From Culex pipiens pallens (Eukaryota > Arthropoda > Insecta > Diptera > Culicidae): DNA of 64,000 nt. The notes under the pieces are model-generated. The model was given only the letters and a program-made list of their open reading frames with translations, was not told the origin of the DNA and did not search any database. Each line of letters starts with the position of its first letter. The stretch's first letter is position 1. The position numbers and the translations under genes were made by a program. The DNA is taken from NCBI RefSeq assembly GCF_016801865.2, contig NC_068938.1:21572873-21636872 (forward strand), given 5' to 3'. Shown piece by piece: positions 24,035 through 35,407 of this stretch.

Positions 24035-27000
24035 ATGTGTTCGATTAAGTCGGTTGGATTTCTTCTAATCGGTGAGTTTGAGACGACCAATTTCGCCAGT
24101 TGACGAGACCATCGATTCGAAATGGCTCTTTCTTCTCCAAGTGATAAGATAAAACACTGTATTGACTCAAAGCAGTCGTCAACAACTCGCAAATCGCGAT
24201 TCGTGCGCAAGATGCCACTCTAATCCCTTCACTTTTGTAGCACTGGTGACGATCGTCAGCTGCCAGCTGGACGAAGGTAGCGGTGACCAGGACGAAACCG
24301 TGGTCACCGGCGATGACGCGGTGACACCGTCCTTGATCGATGACTACGTCAACTGTCCACCCGGGATGGACCCGGAGAAGACGATGAATGGGGACGCGGA
24401 GAATGACTACGACGATTACTACGATGACGCGTTCCAGGTGCCGAAGGTTTCCGAAGGGGAGAACTACACGGTGGAGAATGTTTCCGTGGTGTTGGTGGGG
24501 GAAGATTCGCTGACGACGTTGGCTGTGGGGGATGAGGATGGTGTGGTTGTTGGGTCTATTGAGAGTGTGGTTGATGATGACGATGAGGACGTTGTGGAAG
24601 ATTCTGGAGAGGATAACTTGGTCGAACAATCGGATGAGGAGTTGTTGAACGACTACCCGGTGAAGTTGATCAAGTCTCCGAAGATCTACAACGTACCGGA
24701 CACTGAGACTTTGGAGGCCAAGTTTGCGGCTTATAAGAAGGAGCATTCCGAGGAGGTTGAACTTGTATCGCCTGGGTATCCTCAGCCTTATCCGGATATT
24801 GTTGATGAAGGTTATCAGGAGTTTAACGTTTCCGAAGGGATTGGTGTTCAGGTAACGATCCACGAGCTCGATCTGGATCCTACCAGTGACTTCTTGCACA
24901 TTCGGGGTGGAACAGTGAACGATACCGATGAAAAGGGACCGATATTTACTGGGAAGATTGATGAGCCGGTGCGTTTTTTGATCGCCCATACGACGACCTT
25001 CTCGGTGAGGTTTTTGTCTCAGCATGAGGCGGGTTCGGAGCCTCACGATTATCGAGGGTTCCGGTTGACGTACGCACCGTTCGGCACCAAGATAGAACCG
25101 ACTACGACTACCACTACGGAGCCACCGGTTCCACAGGAGGAGTACCAGTGGATCCGGAAGGAGATATCCGTCACTAAGGCAATGATGCAAGCCTTGGATA
25201 CGTGGGCAAAGGTTCGGGTGGAGCTGTCCAATGCTACGAATCTGTTTGTGGAGGAGCACAAGCTCAAGTACAGGCCGAGCAAGCCCGAGGACATCCGAAT
25301 CGTAGCCCAGAAGTGTCCGGACACGTGGCCCAACTACGAGGAGTGTGTAACGCTCCGCTTCGCCGTACCCCTCCGTCCCGAACCCGTCGAAGAAGATCAA
25401 TCCCCGCAAGGACTCAACGGACTCTTCGGCAAGAGCTACATCTCGGTCTCCACAACCGAACCTCCCAAGCAGGAGTACCAGCTGTCCGAGGCGAACCTGG
25501 AGCGCATGTGGAACGATTACGGCGCGATGGCGCTGGCCCAGATCGGAATCGAAGCGTACAAGATGCCTGAAAACTCGCAAGTCCTCCTGATCTGGATCGC
25601 GATCAGCTTGTGCATCGTGGCGGCCTTCATCTTCGTGCTGTACAGCATCTGGAAGATCGACTTCTTCAAGGACTACCGGCGCATCTCCAAAATGAGCCGC
25701 GAGCAGCCGGATGATGACCGGAACGAGCTGAAGAAGAAGGAGTTTGACATCTCGATGTTCCCGTCGCCACACCAGATCGTGCCGAGCTTCTTCCCTACCG
25801 GAGATCCGTACAGCGAGCGTGCCGATGGACAATACGGTAAACTCAAAAGTCACATCTAGAGTTGATCTTACCCACTCAGCGCGTTCCGTTTGAATTCCGT
25901 TTAGAATTCCGCTTGAGCGAAAAAAGTTCGATTCGAATTCTAAACAGTGTTCGTTTTAGATTCTAAACCGTATTCCGTTTCAAACGCAACAACCGGTTCC
26001 GTTTGAGTTTTCGCCGCAAATCGGTTCAAGCGGAATTCAAACGGAATCGAAACGGAATGGACGGGTTAGTTTTGACAGCTTCTTCTTATTCTTCTTATTT
26101 TTTCTTGTTGTTTTTCTTTTTTGTTTTGGTTGAATCCAAATTATTGGAATTCAACCAGAAAGATTGATTTATCTTGATTTTCTTATTTGAAAACTAGTTT
26201 TATTTATTTTCCGTTATATTAATCTTTGAATAATACGCGGCCCAACCCTGAGTCCCCTTATTTTAATTATTATGTTTGTAGGTTAACAGACAAAATATCG
26301 AAGTGGCTTCTTTCTATTCGCACTTTTTGCGTTCGATTTCCGCTTCCTGTTCCTGCTGTTTACGTCCAGCTTCTGCCTTGGCCTGCCAAGCAGCTTCTAC
26401 CTCCTGTGCTCGCTCTTGAGCTTTTCCGCTTTGGCCGCCTCGTTGAGCTTCTTGTCGTGGTTCTCCAGCAGCAGGACACCCAGCGAGCGGTTCATTTTCA
26501 GGTCGGTCAGCGACGGCCGTTGAACATACAGGACTTGACCTCAAACAGTTGCTGCAGGAGACGTTTGGTGGACCTCAAGTCTTGCAGCTACTCGATGATC
26601 AGTCCGGGACTTTTAACGGCGGTGCGGGTAAACCCTGTGGAACCACGCAACTTGTCCGAGGGGGCCGATTTGATGGAGCCGTTGTCCAGATCGAAGACTT
26701 CGACGGCGTTCGCGGAGACGACTTTCAAGACTTAAGCCCGGTACAGCATCGCGAGTTCATCAAGATGTTATGTAATCTGGACGATCCGGACGATGCTTTT
26801 GTCCTGCGGGATTTGCGGCCAGTAGTTGATGTCGACCTGCTTGAAGTCACAGACAAAGTTCCGGAAAGCTGGCGCTTTCCTAAACCGAAGGCAAAGTTGG
26901 GCCGTCTTCATCAACAGCAGCGGCGGTCGCAACTCCGTTGACGGAATGACCAACCAAGCTATTCGACGAGGCGATCTGAAACAAAAGGAAGAGGTTTGTC

Positions 27001-30000
27001 ATTCATAACCTATAAACAAGTTAAAGAAATCCGTCCAGACCTTCTCCAGCACCACAACCCGGTAGAAGCAGTTTTCGTACGGCACCGCGTAGATTCCTTC
27101 GACCTGAATCTCCTCATATTTGACCGGTTCCCCGGCCGTGCCCAGCTGCCGGTTGATGTCGTTTCGCAATCCGCTTCGTAACTGGCCAACATAACCCAAG
27201 CCCGGACGTCTTCAAATTGGAACTGCTTTGGTCTAGTACGACCAAACGTCGTAGTGTCTTAGCCCCTCGGACAGTGGAATCTGTAGGAATTGGCGGCTTG
27301 CCTCCGAAGAAGTTGGAAGGGACCAACACTTCCCGCGTTAATGATGGAAGACTGGTTTGACGAGACAATTCCGGTCAGATCTTGGGTGGAATCAGCCAAA
27401 CCCGGTGCTGCCAGCTTGATCTTGATGACCACTAACACAAACCCGTACCGGTTGGCCCGCCGCTGGTACCGCTGGGGTTACCGCGTTGCCAACCACCTGT
27501 GATAGTCCTTCCCGTCGCACGCGTTGTTGTTGACCAGGGTGTGCATTAGAATCTGGTTAATCGAACCAAACTAGGCAAACAGCTTCCGATCGATTTCCTC
27601 CGTGATCTTGTCCGTCTTGAAGCTCGCGTAAACTTTTGCTTTCCACGGCTGAAGTTTCTCGTCGCGCATCCATTTCCGAGCAACCTTCGCGTTCCGTCCA
27701 CACCCAATTGATTTGTATTCGGCTGAGCGCTCCAATCTAGGCCATCTGGTGGTCATCGGGATGACAAAGGTGATGGTGGTGATGACAACGGCCCAGCTGC
27801 TTGGTCATGGTCACTGCCAGCTCGTGCACCTCCATGTGTCTGTTTCGGTGAACTTTTTTCCGTAAGTTCGGCCAACTTGGATGGTATCTTTATCCGGCGC
27901 TTTGTTGTCCTCCTTATCCGATATAAAGACGGCTCTGCAATTTTAAGTATTGTTCAGATTCTAGTTAAATCATTGAAATAATTTTATTCTTACATGTTTG
28001 GCGATCCAGTTTTTTTTTGTAGACGTTTGAGAAATTGATGTACTCCCAATGATCTCGTCGCAACATAACATGAGAAAAAAAATAAAAAAATGAAAAATTA
28101 AAAATGAAAAAGAAATAAAAATTAAAGAGTACTAAGTTAATGGTAAATAAAAAAAAACTACAAATCCCAAAATCACATATTTTATAAATCTCATATTTTA
28201 TAAATCTTTTAAAAATTGACTTTTTGAAAATTTAGTTTTTCAGCATTTCAGATATAAATATAAAATAATTATTAAGGGAATTTGAAATTTTTGTATTTCA
28301 GAATTCAAATTCTAAAAATCTGAAATTTCAAAATCCTAGTTTCTTAGTTCTTAAAATTATTTTTTTTTCAAATTTTCCTATAATTCATAATTTTGTAATT
28401 ATAAAAAATAGAAGGATTTTAGATTTGATCTATGAGACATTAAGGGGTTTAAAAATTGTGAATTTTGAAAATCTGTAATTACTGAATTTTGAAATTCTAA
28501 AACCTCTAACATTAAAAAAATCTAAATTCTTTCAATTCAAAATTTTGTGATTAAAAACATTTAAAAATGAAAAACTGTAAAATTCAGAGAATCTAGAAAT
28601 ATAATATTTTAAATTTAAAAATTCAAAAATTCAACACTTAGAGATTTCTTTAAATCTAAAATACTGAAATCCTTAGATACTTTAATTCTAATAATTTTGA
28701 TATTTAGAAGTTCTTAAATCGCAAAATTCTAAAAAAAAATCAATTCACATACTCAAATTTCTAATATTTTCAATTCTTTTATTTAAACAACTGAGAAATT
28801 TTTAATTAACAAATGTGAGAATTTTAGGATTTAAAGAATTCAAAATTTGAGTATCATAGAATTTTAAAATTTCAGAGTGCTCAAATTAAAAAATTTCACA
28901 ATTCTTAAAAGCCAAATCTAAAATTCCAATACTCCGATATTGAAACTGTTTTTTTATTACAGCATTTTGAAAATGGTATATTAGAATTTTTATATTTTAG
29001 AATTAAAGCATTTAAAATTGTTAAAATAAAATAATTAAAGAACCTTTGGTTTTTGTAATTTAAAAAAATCGAATATTCTGAATTTGATTTTGTAATAACA
29101 GAATTTATAAAATTTTAGTTTTAAATTCTAAAATTCCGCTATTCTGAACTTGATTTTGTAATAACTGAATTTTGAATTATAGGATTTAAGAAATCTTGAA
29201 ATGCAGAATTTTGGAATTTAAGAATTTTAGAACCCTAGAATTTCAAAATTTGGAAATGAAATGATTTCTAGAATTTTAAAAGCGTATAATATCATGATGA
29301 AGAGAATTTTATAATATTAGATTTTTAGAATTTTATAATTTTGATATCTATAATTCCAAAATTTTAAAATTTTAGAATGAAATTTTTTTTTTAGAAAAAA
29401 GCTCTAGAATTGCTCAGTTGGATTTCAGAATTGAAGAATTTTTGAATTTGTTTGTAAATATATTAGAATTCTAGAATTTTTGTATCTTAGTTGTTTTAGA
29501 AATGTGATTTTTTTTTGCAAATTGATCCCAATTGATTTTGAGTAGCATAAAAATCTTTCAGTCTTTATGCGTGTGGTTTCATGCCAAAAGGTTTTTTTTG
29601 TATGGATATTTGTTTACATGGTAGGAGGGGGATTTCTAAAAAAAAGTGTCCACGTGGCTTATGGATGGTCCCTAAATGAAAATAAATAAATTAAAAATCG
29701 CACTTACACTTGGTTTAAGCATCTGAAATGCTGATGCCGAAATTTTGGCCAGTCATCTCTTGGACCAGGAGATACAGAAGTTACCGGCGTAATCAAACTG
29801 TGTCGAGTTCACCGTCCACCGTCAGTCCGTGCTCGACGGTGCCTTGTAAGGTTAACCTATTCTGACGTTGGACGTTTTACAGGAATGGCTTTTGCTGCGT
29901 ACTTGGCGGTAAAACTGTTGACGACTTCCACTCGTCTCCTCGAAGAAAGTTGAATTATCTTTTGGTGGGCCAATGGGCCATCCGTTTCATACCTACCTGT

Positions 30001-33000
30001 GCTGCCTTATACGTCGTTACTTCGGCGTTCAGTTCCTCCTCCATCAAAAGTGTATGGCCCGAGACTCTTCCTGAATGGGGTAAGTCGGCGTTGTTGCTCA
30101 GCGGCAGTACGGAACACTTGAGCGTGCCACAATCGGGTCAGCGAGAAGAAGGTTCGGAAGGAACGTTCTCCTCGAGCACGGTCTTGGAGATGAATTTGAC
30201 GGCGATCCTGTCGCCTCGTGTTCTCCCCGCTGTTTGTGGGGTTCTTGCCGATGGTTTCCACCTCGCTCAGGCTCAATTCGGTCGAAATCCGGATAATGCG
30301 GGAAGAACTTGTACTCCTCGAACAGGTTCAGCAACATGCACTGATAGACTTGACCTCAGATCTCGGGGAAACTCGCCTGTCCCGCACCGGCCATGTTCCG
30401 CTTGTCTCCGGTTAGTGTTTGCGGCACACGGCCAATGTTTCCAACGGTTCCAGTCGGCAGCATTGACATCAACGGAAACGGGCTGTTTGAGGGGCCACCA
30501 GCCAGCAGTCGCGAAGGTGATGCCAGAGTCGATACCAGATTGCCAAGGGCTCTTCCAAAGCTGAACGCACTGTTTTCAGGAGCTCCCAGGTTCAACCCAG
30601 CCATGTTCGAGGCCAATCAGGACAGCGATTCAACAGAAGGTCCCGGGAAAATCTGACCTCCCAGTGTGTGAAGGCGTGGCGTGAAGTGTGCTTCCAGAAC
30701 ACGATGCTAGCGCAGCACTCCCGTTGGCGGTGGTTGCTGCTGTATAACCAGTAGACACCAGTACTGCGACATTCCCATGATGACTTCGGTCATGTCGGGG
30801 CTAACATTTCCCACGCAAACGCCTCCGCTACCTTCTCGTCAAAAACCGTAGAATTGTCACTATGGCGCGGTGCTTTTCCTCATCCTCATGGTGGCTCTTG
30901 CGTGTCATAGAATCCAAACGCCATCCGACTGTCGTTTTGACCATGATCGTCAAATCGGCCATTATTCCGACTTGGCACAATCGATGTGCCGGTCAACCTC
31001 GACGATCTTCTGCACCTCGGTCGGTTCCGTCAACAGCACGTCATACGCTTCTCCACGGTCATCACCACACCTAAAAAAGGAAACCTGAGTTATCATTTTG
31101 GCAAATCCTCTACCCAAACTGACCTTACAGATTCCGATCGCCACAGAATCGATTATCGTGACTGTTCCTCAGATAGTCCTTGACCGCAACTCTCCCTGCA
31201 TCAGCTTGAAGGCGTCCATCGAAGCCTCGGAAATATTGCCGGGAGTTTTGTCCGCCAGCTACAGGCGCAACACGGTCGAACTGGGCCAGATGATTGGCTG
31301 AAAAGTCCAAAATTCCCATTCTCAGTCGAGGATCGAGTTGATGACCGCTACGTTTAAGTTAAAAATTACTAAAGCAGCCTCCGATTCGGCGGTCGCCTTC
31401 TCGCGCCCTCGTTTGGCCGGAGCTGCTGCTGCTGGATTTGGAAGGGGAAGCTGCACCTGAAAGGAGGAAGGAAGTAAAAGATTTTAATGTAGAATGCTAC
31501 ACCAAGTTCTCTCTTTTTGGAATTTGTTGAAAAAAACTCCCCGGTTACGCCACGCAACCACAATCACTTCCGGTTCCAGCTGCTCCTTTACCACCTCCTT
31601 GGCTCGCGCCGTTCAATTTTTGGCCTTTGTAGCAGGGACCTTAAATTGGGCACGGAATCGGCCTTCAGTCCCGACGTGCACAACCGATGTGCCTGTCAAC
31701 TTTGACGCTCTTCTGCACCCTGATCGGTTCCATAATTAGTTTCTTTATCGCCTAAAACAGAACCCGGTGTTAAAAATTAATTTCGCAAAATCCTACTCAA
31801 ACTGACCTTATCGTTCGTTCGCTTAGTTTCACGAGATTCTCGCTTTTGGTCTGGTCCATGGCCTCAACCTCGATCTTAGTGCCACGACTACACCGACTCC
31901 TGAGGATGAACCGCTGAAGCGCAGGTGCTATCTGTTCTGCATGTCCGAGTTGGCCTTTTTATTTTGACAGCAGTCATCTTCCACGATGCGCAAGATGTAC
32001 TTCCGGTAGAGTACTTCCACGGAACGCAACTCGCAACACTCCAGTTTGTTTTGCCTCGGTACTCTAACTTCTCGAGTTCCCCGACGGCCCTCCATGTGTA
32101 CATTCACTTAACACTTGACCATGTCCTCGCCCAGTCGATCCATAGTCTTGTACCGCCTTATTACGGCCCTTGGCCACAGCCTGCACCTGCGCCAGATTCG
32201 TCGACATGCAAACGATGATGATATCCTGCGAAAACTGGACCGAGAAATGAGACCAGCGACCGCCGCTGCTGCTTCCGGCTGGGATGACAAAAAGGCCACA
32301 GACGCCAGAACGACGAAAAAGATGGCGGCAACGCCGGAGACACGACGGGTTTACGAAGGCGACGCGGTCCATCAAGCGCATCGGAGCAGTCGCCGTTAAC
32401 TAGAAGACCCGGGAGATGCTTTCGCCAAAGAAGCGCCCCTAGGCCAGTCCGGCCAAGGCCAAATTGGCCACCACGTCCCAGCCGCTGGCGTCGGCCAGGG
32501 CAGAGTTCAGTGCCGCCAAAAGCGCCGACGAAGGTTGCACAGGTTCCTGCTCTGGTGGAAACATAGCGTTAGCAAAATGTCCATGGACCAGATCAAGGCT
32601 AAGATTAGCCGGAGCGCGCGACTGACCGAGCTGAAGATCTCACTGAACAAGATTCAGAGTGGGTCCGACAAGCTGAACAGGATGGAGAAACTGGAAGACA
32701 CATGAAAGAAGCCGGTTCCGCCGAGCCCGGGAACGGTGGCCAGGAATCTGAAGGAGTCGTCGGTTATTGGGTTAATAGTCCGAATCATCAGAAATGCAGC
32801 GTTACTCACCTTTTATTTCCACAGTAAAATAGTTTTTCTTCGAAAAACGTGGCGCGAATGAAAACATGACCGAACAAGTTTTCCGATTTTTTTCCTAACA
32901 CTTTGACGTTTGATTGCCAAAAATCAACAAGAAAACCGCTTCGGCGAAACGCGGCGAAATGTCATCGAGGTTCCACCATACACCAGCAGGTGTCGCCCTT

Positions 33001-33447
33001 GTGCAAAAATTGCTCAAACGGAATCGAAGCGGAACCCAACCAGACAAACCGTTTAGAAAATTTCGAAGCAATTTTCGAAGCGGAATTCGAAGCGGAATGA
33101 ACCCGTCAACCGGAGAACGGTTTGATTGGGTAACCTCTAACCTTCATCTTCTTCCAGCTTACGACAACTCCACGATGAACCCGTTCGCGGAGGAAGCCTT
33201 CGAGGTCCGCCAATCCCCAAAGCCTCGTCCCAAGCAGCAGGTCTTCGAACCACTCTCCCCGACTGACTATTCCCCAAGTATCGTAGATTTCAACGGTAAG
33301 CTATGATCACCAGTCGGCGAAGCAAGATTTGACCTGTTTGGTTTTGCAGAGCTCCCGGAAACCAGATCGCCCAGAAGAAGCCGGAATAATCCCTTTCTGC
33401 CGGCAAGCAACGGCGGTGGCTTCAATCAGGCCGGACCGAGACCGTAA
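24035..33447 (+). CDS. CUB-domain type I membrane protein, four exons
   Basis: Coding exons are 24035-24071, 24241-25836, 33158-33295 and 33350-33447. All junctions are GT-AG, all introns are phase 1, and the predicted product is 622 residues. Residues 1-20 form a signal peptide (MCSIKSVGFLLIALVTIVSC). Residues 25-160 are acidic and threonine-rich. Residues 186-294 form a CUB domain (SPGYPQPYPD, then FLHIRGG). A Thr/Pro linker and an unrecognised extracellular region with paired Cys follow. The membrane helix is at about 460-483 (VLLIWIAISLCIVAAFIFVL). The 139-residue tail contains two NPF motifs (MNPFAEE, NNPFLP), which in other proteins bind EH domains during endocytosis. Intron 2 is 7.3 kb and full of foreign fragments. 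Without its splicing, exon 2 reads on to a stop at 25859, giving a shorter tail without NPF. The domains suggest a receptor or adhesion role; no specific function is claimed. Confidence 0.85.
25881..26060. repeat. Imperfect hairpin of GGAATTC-rich repeats at the left of intron 2
   Basis: The left arm (about 25881-25918) carries repeated TTCCGTTTGAATTCC-like units. The right arm (about 26023-26060) carries their complements (GCGGAATTCAAACGGAATCG). Between them are further copies of TTCCGTTT. A related cluster lies at 33010-33107. Confidence 0.6.
26300..27960 (-). pseudogene. Broken, intron-containing gene fragment with Tudor-like segments
   Basis: Minus-strand translations are interrupted by stops and frame changes but keep protein-like patches. 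At about 26640-26760 lies LDELAMLYRA, a stop, then VEVFDLDNGSIKSAPSDKLR, which fits the second half of a Tudor domain (aromatic-Tyr-Arg-Ala, then an acidic Gly turn). At about 27010-27190 lies VEGIYAVPYENCFYRVVVLE, which fits the first half of another. An acceptor-like TTGCAG precedes AVFISDKEDNKAPDKD near 27930. Tudor domains bind methylated arginine and are common in piRNA-pathway proteins; which protein this came from is unknown. Confidence 0.4.
28060..29560. repeat. Degenerate AT-rich array of 'aaattcta / gaatttta' words
   Basis: For 1.5 kb the sequence is built from variants of AAATTTTAGAATT and its complement without a fixed period. The same words form the clean arrays at 13412-15504, so this may be a decayed array of the same kind. 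No coding content. Confidence 0.5.
29700..30284 (-). pseudogene. Unrecognised decayed coding sequence
   Basis: Minus-strand frames give protein-like patches (DRIAVKFISKTVLEENVPSE, MEEELNAEVTTYKAA) joined by stops and frame shifts. GC content is well above that of the flanking array. I do not recognise the family. It directly follows the CNOT1-like fragment, with no matching CNOT1 continuation. Confidence 0.35.
30285..30605 (-). pseudogene. Fragment of a CNOT1-like gene (CCR4-NOT scaffold)
   Basis: The minus-strand translation contains FSFGRALGNLVST, SNSPFPLMSMLPTG, GDKRNM and SFPEI, then a stop, then VYQCMLLNLFEEYKFFPHYPD. These match, in order, the middle of the CNOT1/Not1 scaffold of the CCR4-NOT deadenylase. 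The conserved stretch of roughly 50 residues normally found between SFPEI and VYQCM is absent, and similarity stops abruptly after PHYPD. It is a broken internal piece and not a working gene. It lies antisense within intron 2 of the CUB gene. The match is from memory of the family. Confidence 0.65.
30915..31330 (-). pseudogene. Proteasome alpha-5-like fragment, copy 1, intron retained
   Basis: On the minus strand, after an acceptor TTTTTTAG at 31071, the translation reads VVMTVEKRMT, a stop, TEPTEVQKIVEVDRHIDCA, and shifts frame into IMADLTIMVK. This matches the alpha-5 (PSMA5) region with LAVEKRIT, the MEP motif, and KIVEIDxHIGCAxSGLxAD. A short intron (31071-31133, donor GTCAGTTTGG) is kept, so it is not a retrocopy. 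The upstream part (about 31134-31330) is less clear. Stops and frame shifts show it is dead. Confidence 0.55.
31380..31640 (-). pseudogene. Unrecognised decayed coding sequence
   Basis: Minus-strand patches such as AKEVVKEQLEPEVIVVAWRN and AAAAPAKRGREKATAESEA are separated by a probable intron (acceptor CCTCCTTTCAG near 31455). They may be a further part of the neighbouring gene fragment. Family unknown. Confidence 0.3.
31641..31880 (-). pseudogene. Proteasome alpha-5-like fragment, copy 2, intron retained
   Basis: The minus-strand translation after an acceptor at about 31751 reads LIMEPIRVQKSVKVDRHIGCA, a diverged duplicate of copy 1 at 30915. The preceding intron begins with GTCAGTTTGAGTAG, nearly the same as GTCAGTTTGGGTAG in copy 1. 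So an exon-intron-exon block was duplicated in tandem and both copies decayed. Confidence 0.5.
32160..32800 (+). pseudogene. Decayed plus-strand coding fragment, possibly Cdt1-like
   Basis: Plus-strand frames give MSMDQIKAKISRSARLTELK (32579 onward) followed by SLNKIQSGSDKLNRMEKLED and a stop. Upstream in shifted frames are MLSPKKRP and ASPAKAKLATTSQPLASARA. The basic Ser-Pro-Lys-rich style with a short amphipathic segment resembles the N-terminal part of the replication-licensing factor Cdt1/double parked, but this is a weak guess. It is on the opposite strand to the fragments at 26300-31880. Confidence 0.25.
33010..33107. repeat. GGAATTCGAAGC-rich cluster at the right of intron 2
   Basis: The cluster contains CAAACGGAATCGAAGCGGAA at 33015-33034, a 19/20 match to 26038-26057 in the hairpin at the left of the intron, followed by more GAAGCGGAATTCG units. 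The two clusters bracket the gene-fragment region and may be the ends of one element (inference). Confidence 0.5.
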
Positions 33448-33588
33448 AATCGGTTGGCAAGTTAATTAAAAGCCGTTTCTTAGCGTACTTTAGTGGGTCG
33501 AACCGCCGACGCTAAACGGATGGGAAAGTTGTTTGTGTGTGTAATAAGTATTCGGCTTAACGTAAAGGCAACATTTGATATATAAAAC

Positions 33589-33594
33589 AATAAA
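33589..33594 (+). terminator. Poly(A) signal of the CUB gene
   Basis: AATAAA at 33589-33594, 142 bp after the stop codon at 33445-33447, with a GT/T-rich stretch following. It is the first canonical signal downstream, so it is the likely cleavage signal. Confidence 0.6.
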
Positions 33595-33599
33595 AAGTC

Positions 33600-35407
33600 G
33601 CTCAATTTGTGCGTAAGTGGACACCATAATGGATTGAGGGGAACACTGATTTCCTCGAGCATGTCATTAATTTGCTTAACTTTCTGAGATATCACTACTC
33701 TACGTTGATGGTGATATTAGATGAAGCTCCTACCCGAGAAAGAAATTACTTGGTAGACGACTCTATGCAAATACAAACTCCTTATCATTTCTATAGCTTA
33801 ATTGTCAGTGTAAAAGCAGAGCAAAAAAGCTCAACCAAAAATATCTTAATCGGAGCTCGTGAGACTGCACCGGGAAGGTGGTCCCCAGGGAAAAGGGGAA
33901 AAGAACCAGATTACCCGTAAGAGAGTTTAATTATGCAGACAGCGAAACGATGATAATTAGCTGCACAATTTTTAAAAACAACGCCGCCGACGACGACGAC
34001 GATTACGAGGAAGAAGAAAAAAGCTGGAATCAACGAAATTGGATCAATTTCATAAAAGGTGACACAAATGGTGATTACATATTTTGCCGACAGACGGCGA
34101 TGGCTGCTTGCTGCAGGTGGGATCTGGTTTGTGGAAATTATCAGGGGATGATTAAGGATTAAGGGAGATTATTGATGGAGCAGGATATTTTTTTTTTCAT
34201 TTGTGATAAGTACTCGGGTGTCCTTCGCAGGGGGAAATTGAATCGAAGCTATTTGGATTATACTTGAAAGTGATAATATTTTAAAGGATTTAAGGAAAAC
34301 AACGGTGACAAATGAAAGGTTTCACATGAAAAATATAATTCCACTTCTTTAAATAAAGAACAATTTCTGAACTTTTTGCCAAATTTTCAGCTGGAAAGAC
34401 CATTTTTAACATATTTTAAGACAAAACAAAAACAGTTAAATTCCGAATATGTGGGATGACTGTAATCGAATCTTCGGATAATCCATTTAAGATTTTTTTT
34501 CGTTGTCTTGTTTTTGATTGTTAAGCTTGTTTGTTTGAGTTAGGGCTTGTTAGAGCATGTTTGGGGTCATAACATGCTCTAAAATGATTTAATTTTTAAA
34601 TCCAAAATACTGAAAAATGTATTTGGTATGCAAAAAGCAATCAACAACTCAAATTTGACTAAAATGGGGTCGTAGAACTCAAATTTGATGTTGAAAATAA
34701 GAAAATGAAAAAAATCACACAATTTTTTGTTCATGATTCGTTTATCCGAACTTCCATAATCCCAGATAATCGAACTTCGGATAATCGAGTCTGGACTTCA
34801 ATTTGTTCCTAAGACAAGTAGTGTTGGTCAAACGATTGCTGAGATTGTAGTATCTGAAAGGGCAATAAATAGGATTAAATATGTTTTCTAAGAATTATCA
34901 AAAAACGTAAAATTTTCAGGACCTGGTAAGAATATCTCAGCAAATAATTGAACAAACATGTTTTTTAAGTGGAATTTCCTAATCCTCTAATTTTTCATAT
35001 TTTTGCAATCAATTTGGGAACAATGAATTGATAGTCTTTTAATTTTATTGCATCATTGAATTTTGATATGTAGGAATAATTTTTGACAAAATCTTTGTTT
35101 TATATTATTAAGTAATAGCCTTGCTAAAATAGTAAAAAGTTGAACTAAATGTTAATTTTAATGAGAATGATAAATAATCGGAGGAGGTGTAATGCTGGTT
35201 TAATCATGGTCTTTTTTTGTATGCAAAATTAAATAAATTGTTTTAGCAGACAAAAATAGTAATTAAAATAAGACCTTTAGATACATAAGCAAACAAAAAT
35301 GTGTGTATGAAAAACAACCAATATTTTTTTTTGCGATTTCCTTGTGAAACTTCTAACTTTTTTTGTCATTCTAAAACGGCAAATTTTTTCATCGCCAAAA
35401 ATAACAT
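33600..35407. other. Intergenic AT-rich DNA with MITE relics
   Basis: Contains a solitary TGTGGGATGAC end at about 34450 and a degenerate pogo-like inverted pair at about 34459-34799 (outer words 'tcgaatcttcggataatcc' and 'ttcggataatcgagtct'). Short frames at 33672-34162 show no recognisable domain. No gene was seen. Confidence 0.4.

Noticed and set aside
24045..25853. 602-residue minus-strand open frame opposite the CUB gene
   Set aside because: It is the exact antisense of the long coding exon, is rich in Arg/Leu/His as expected from reversed codons, and has no recognisable domain. The plus strand has signal peptide, CUB, membrane helix and proper splice sites.
32160..32400. Minus-strand frame 32064-32381 as a gene
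   Set aside because: Both strands are open over this GC-rich patch. The plus strand has more protein-like character and continues toward 32700; neither is intact.
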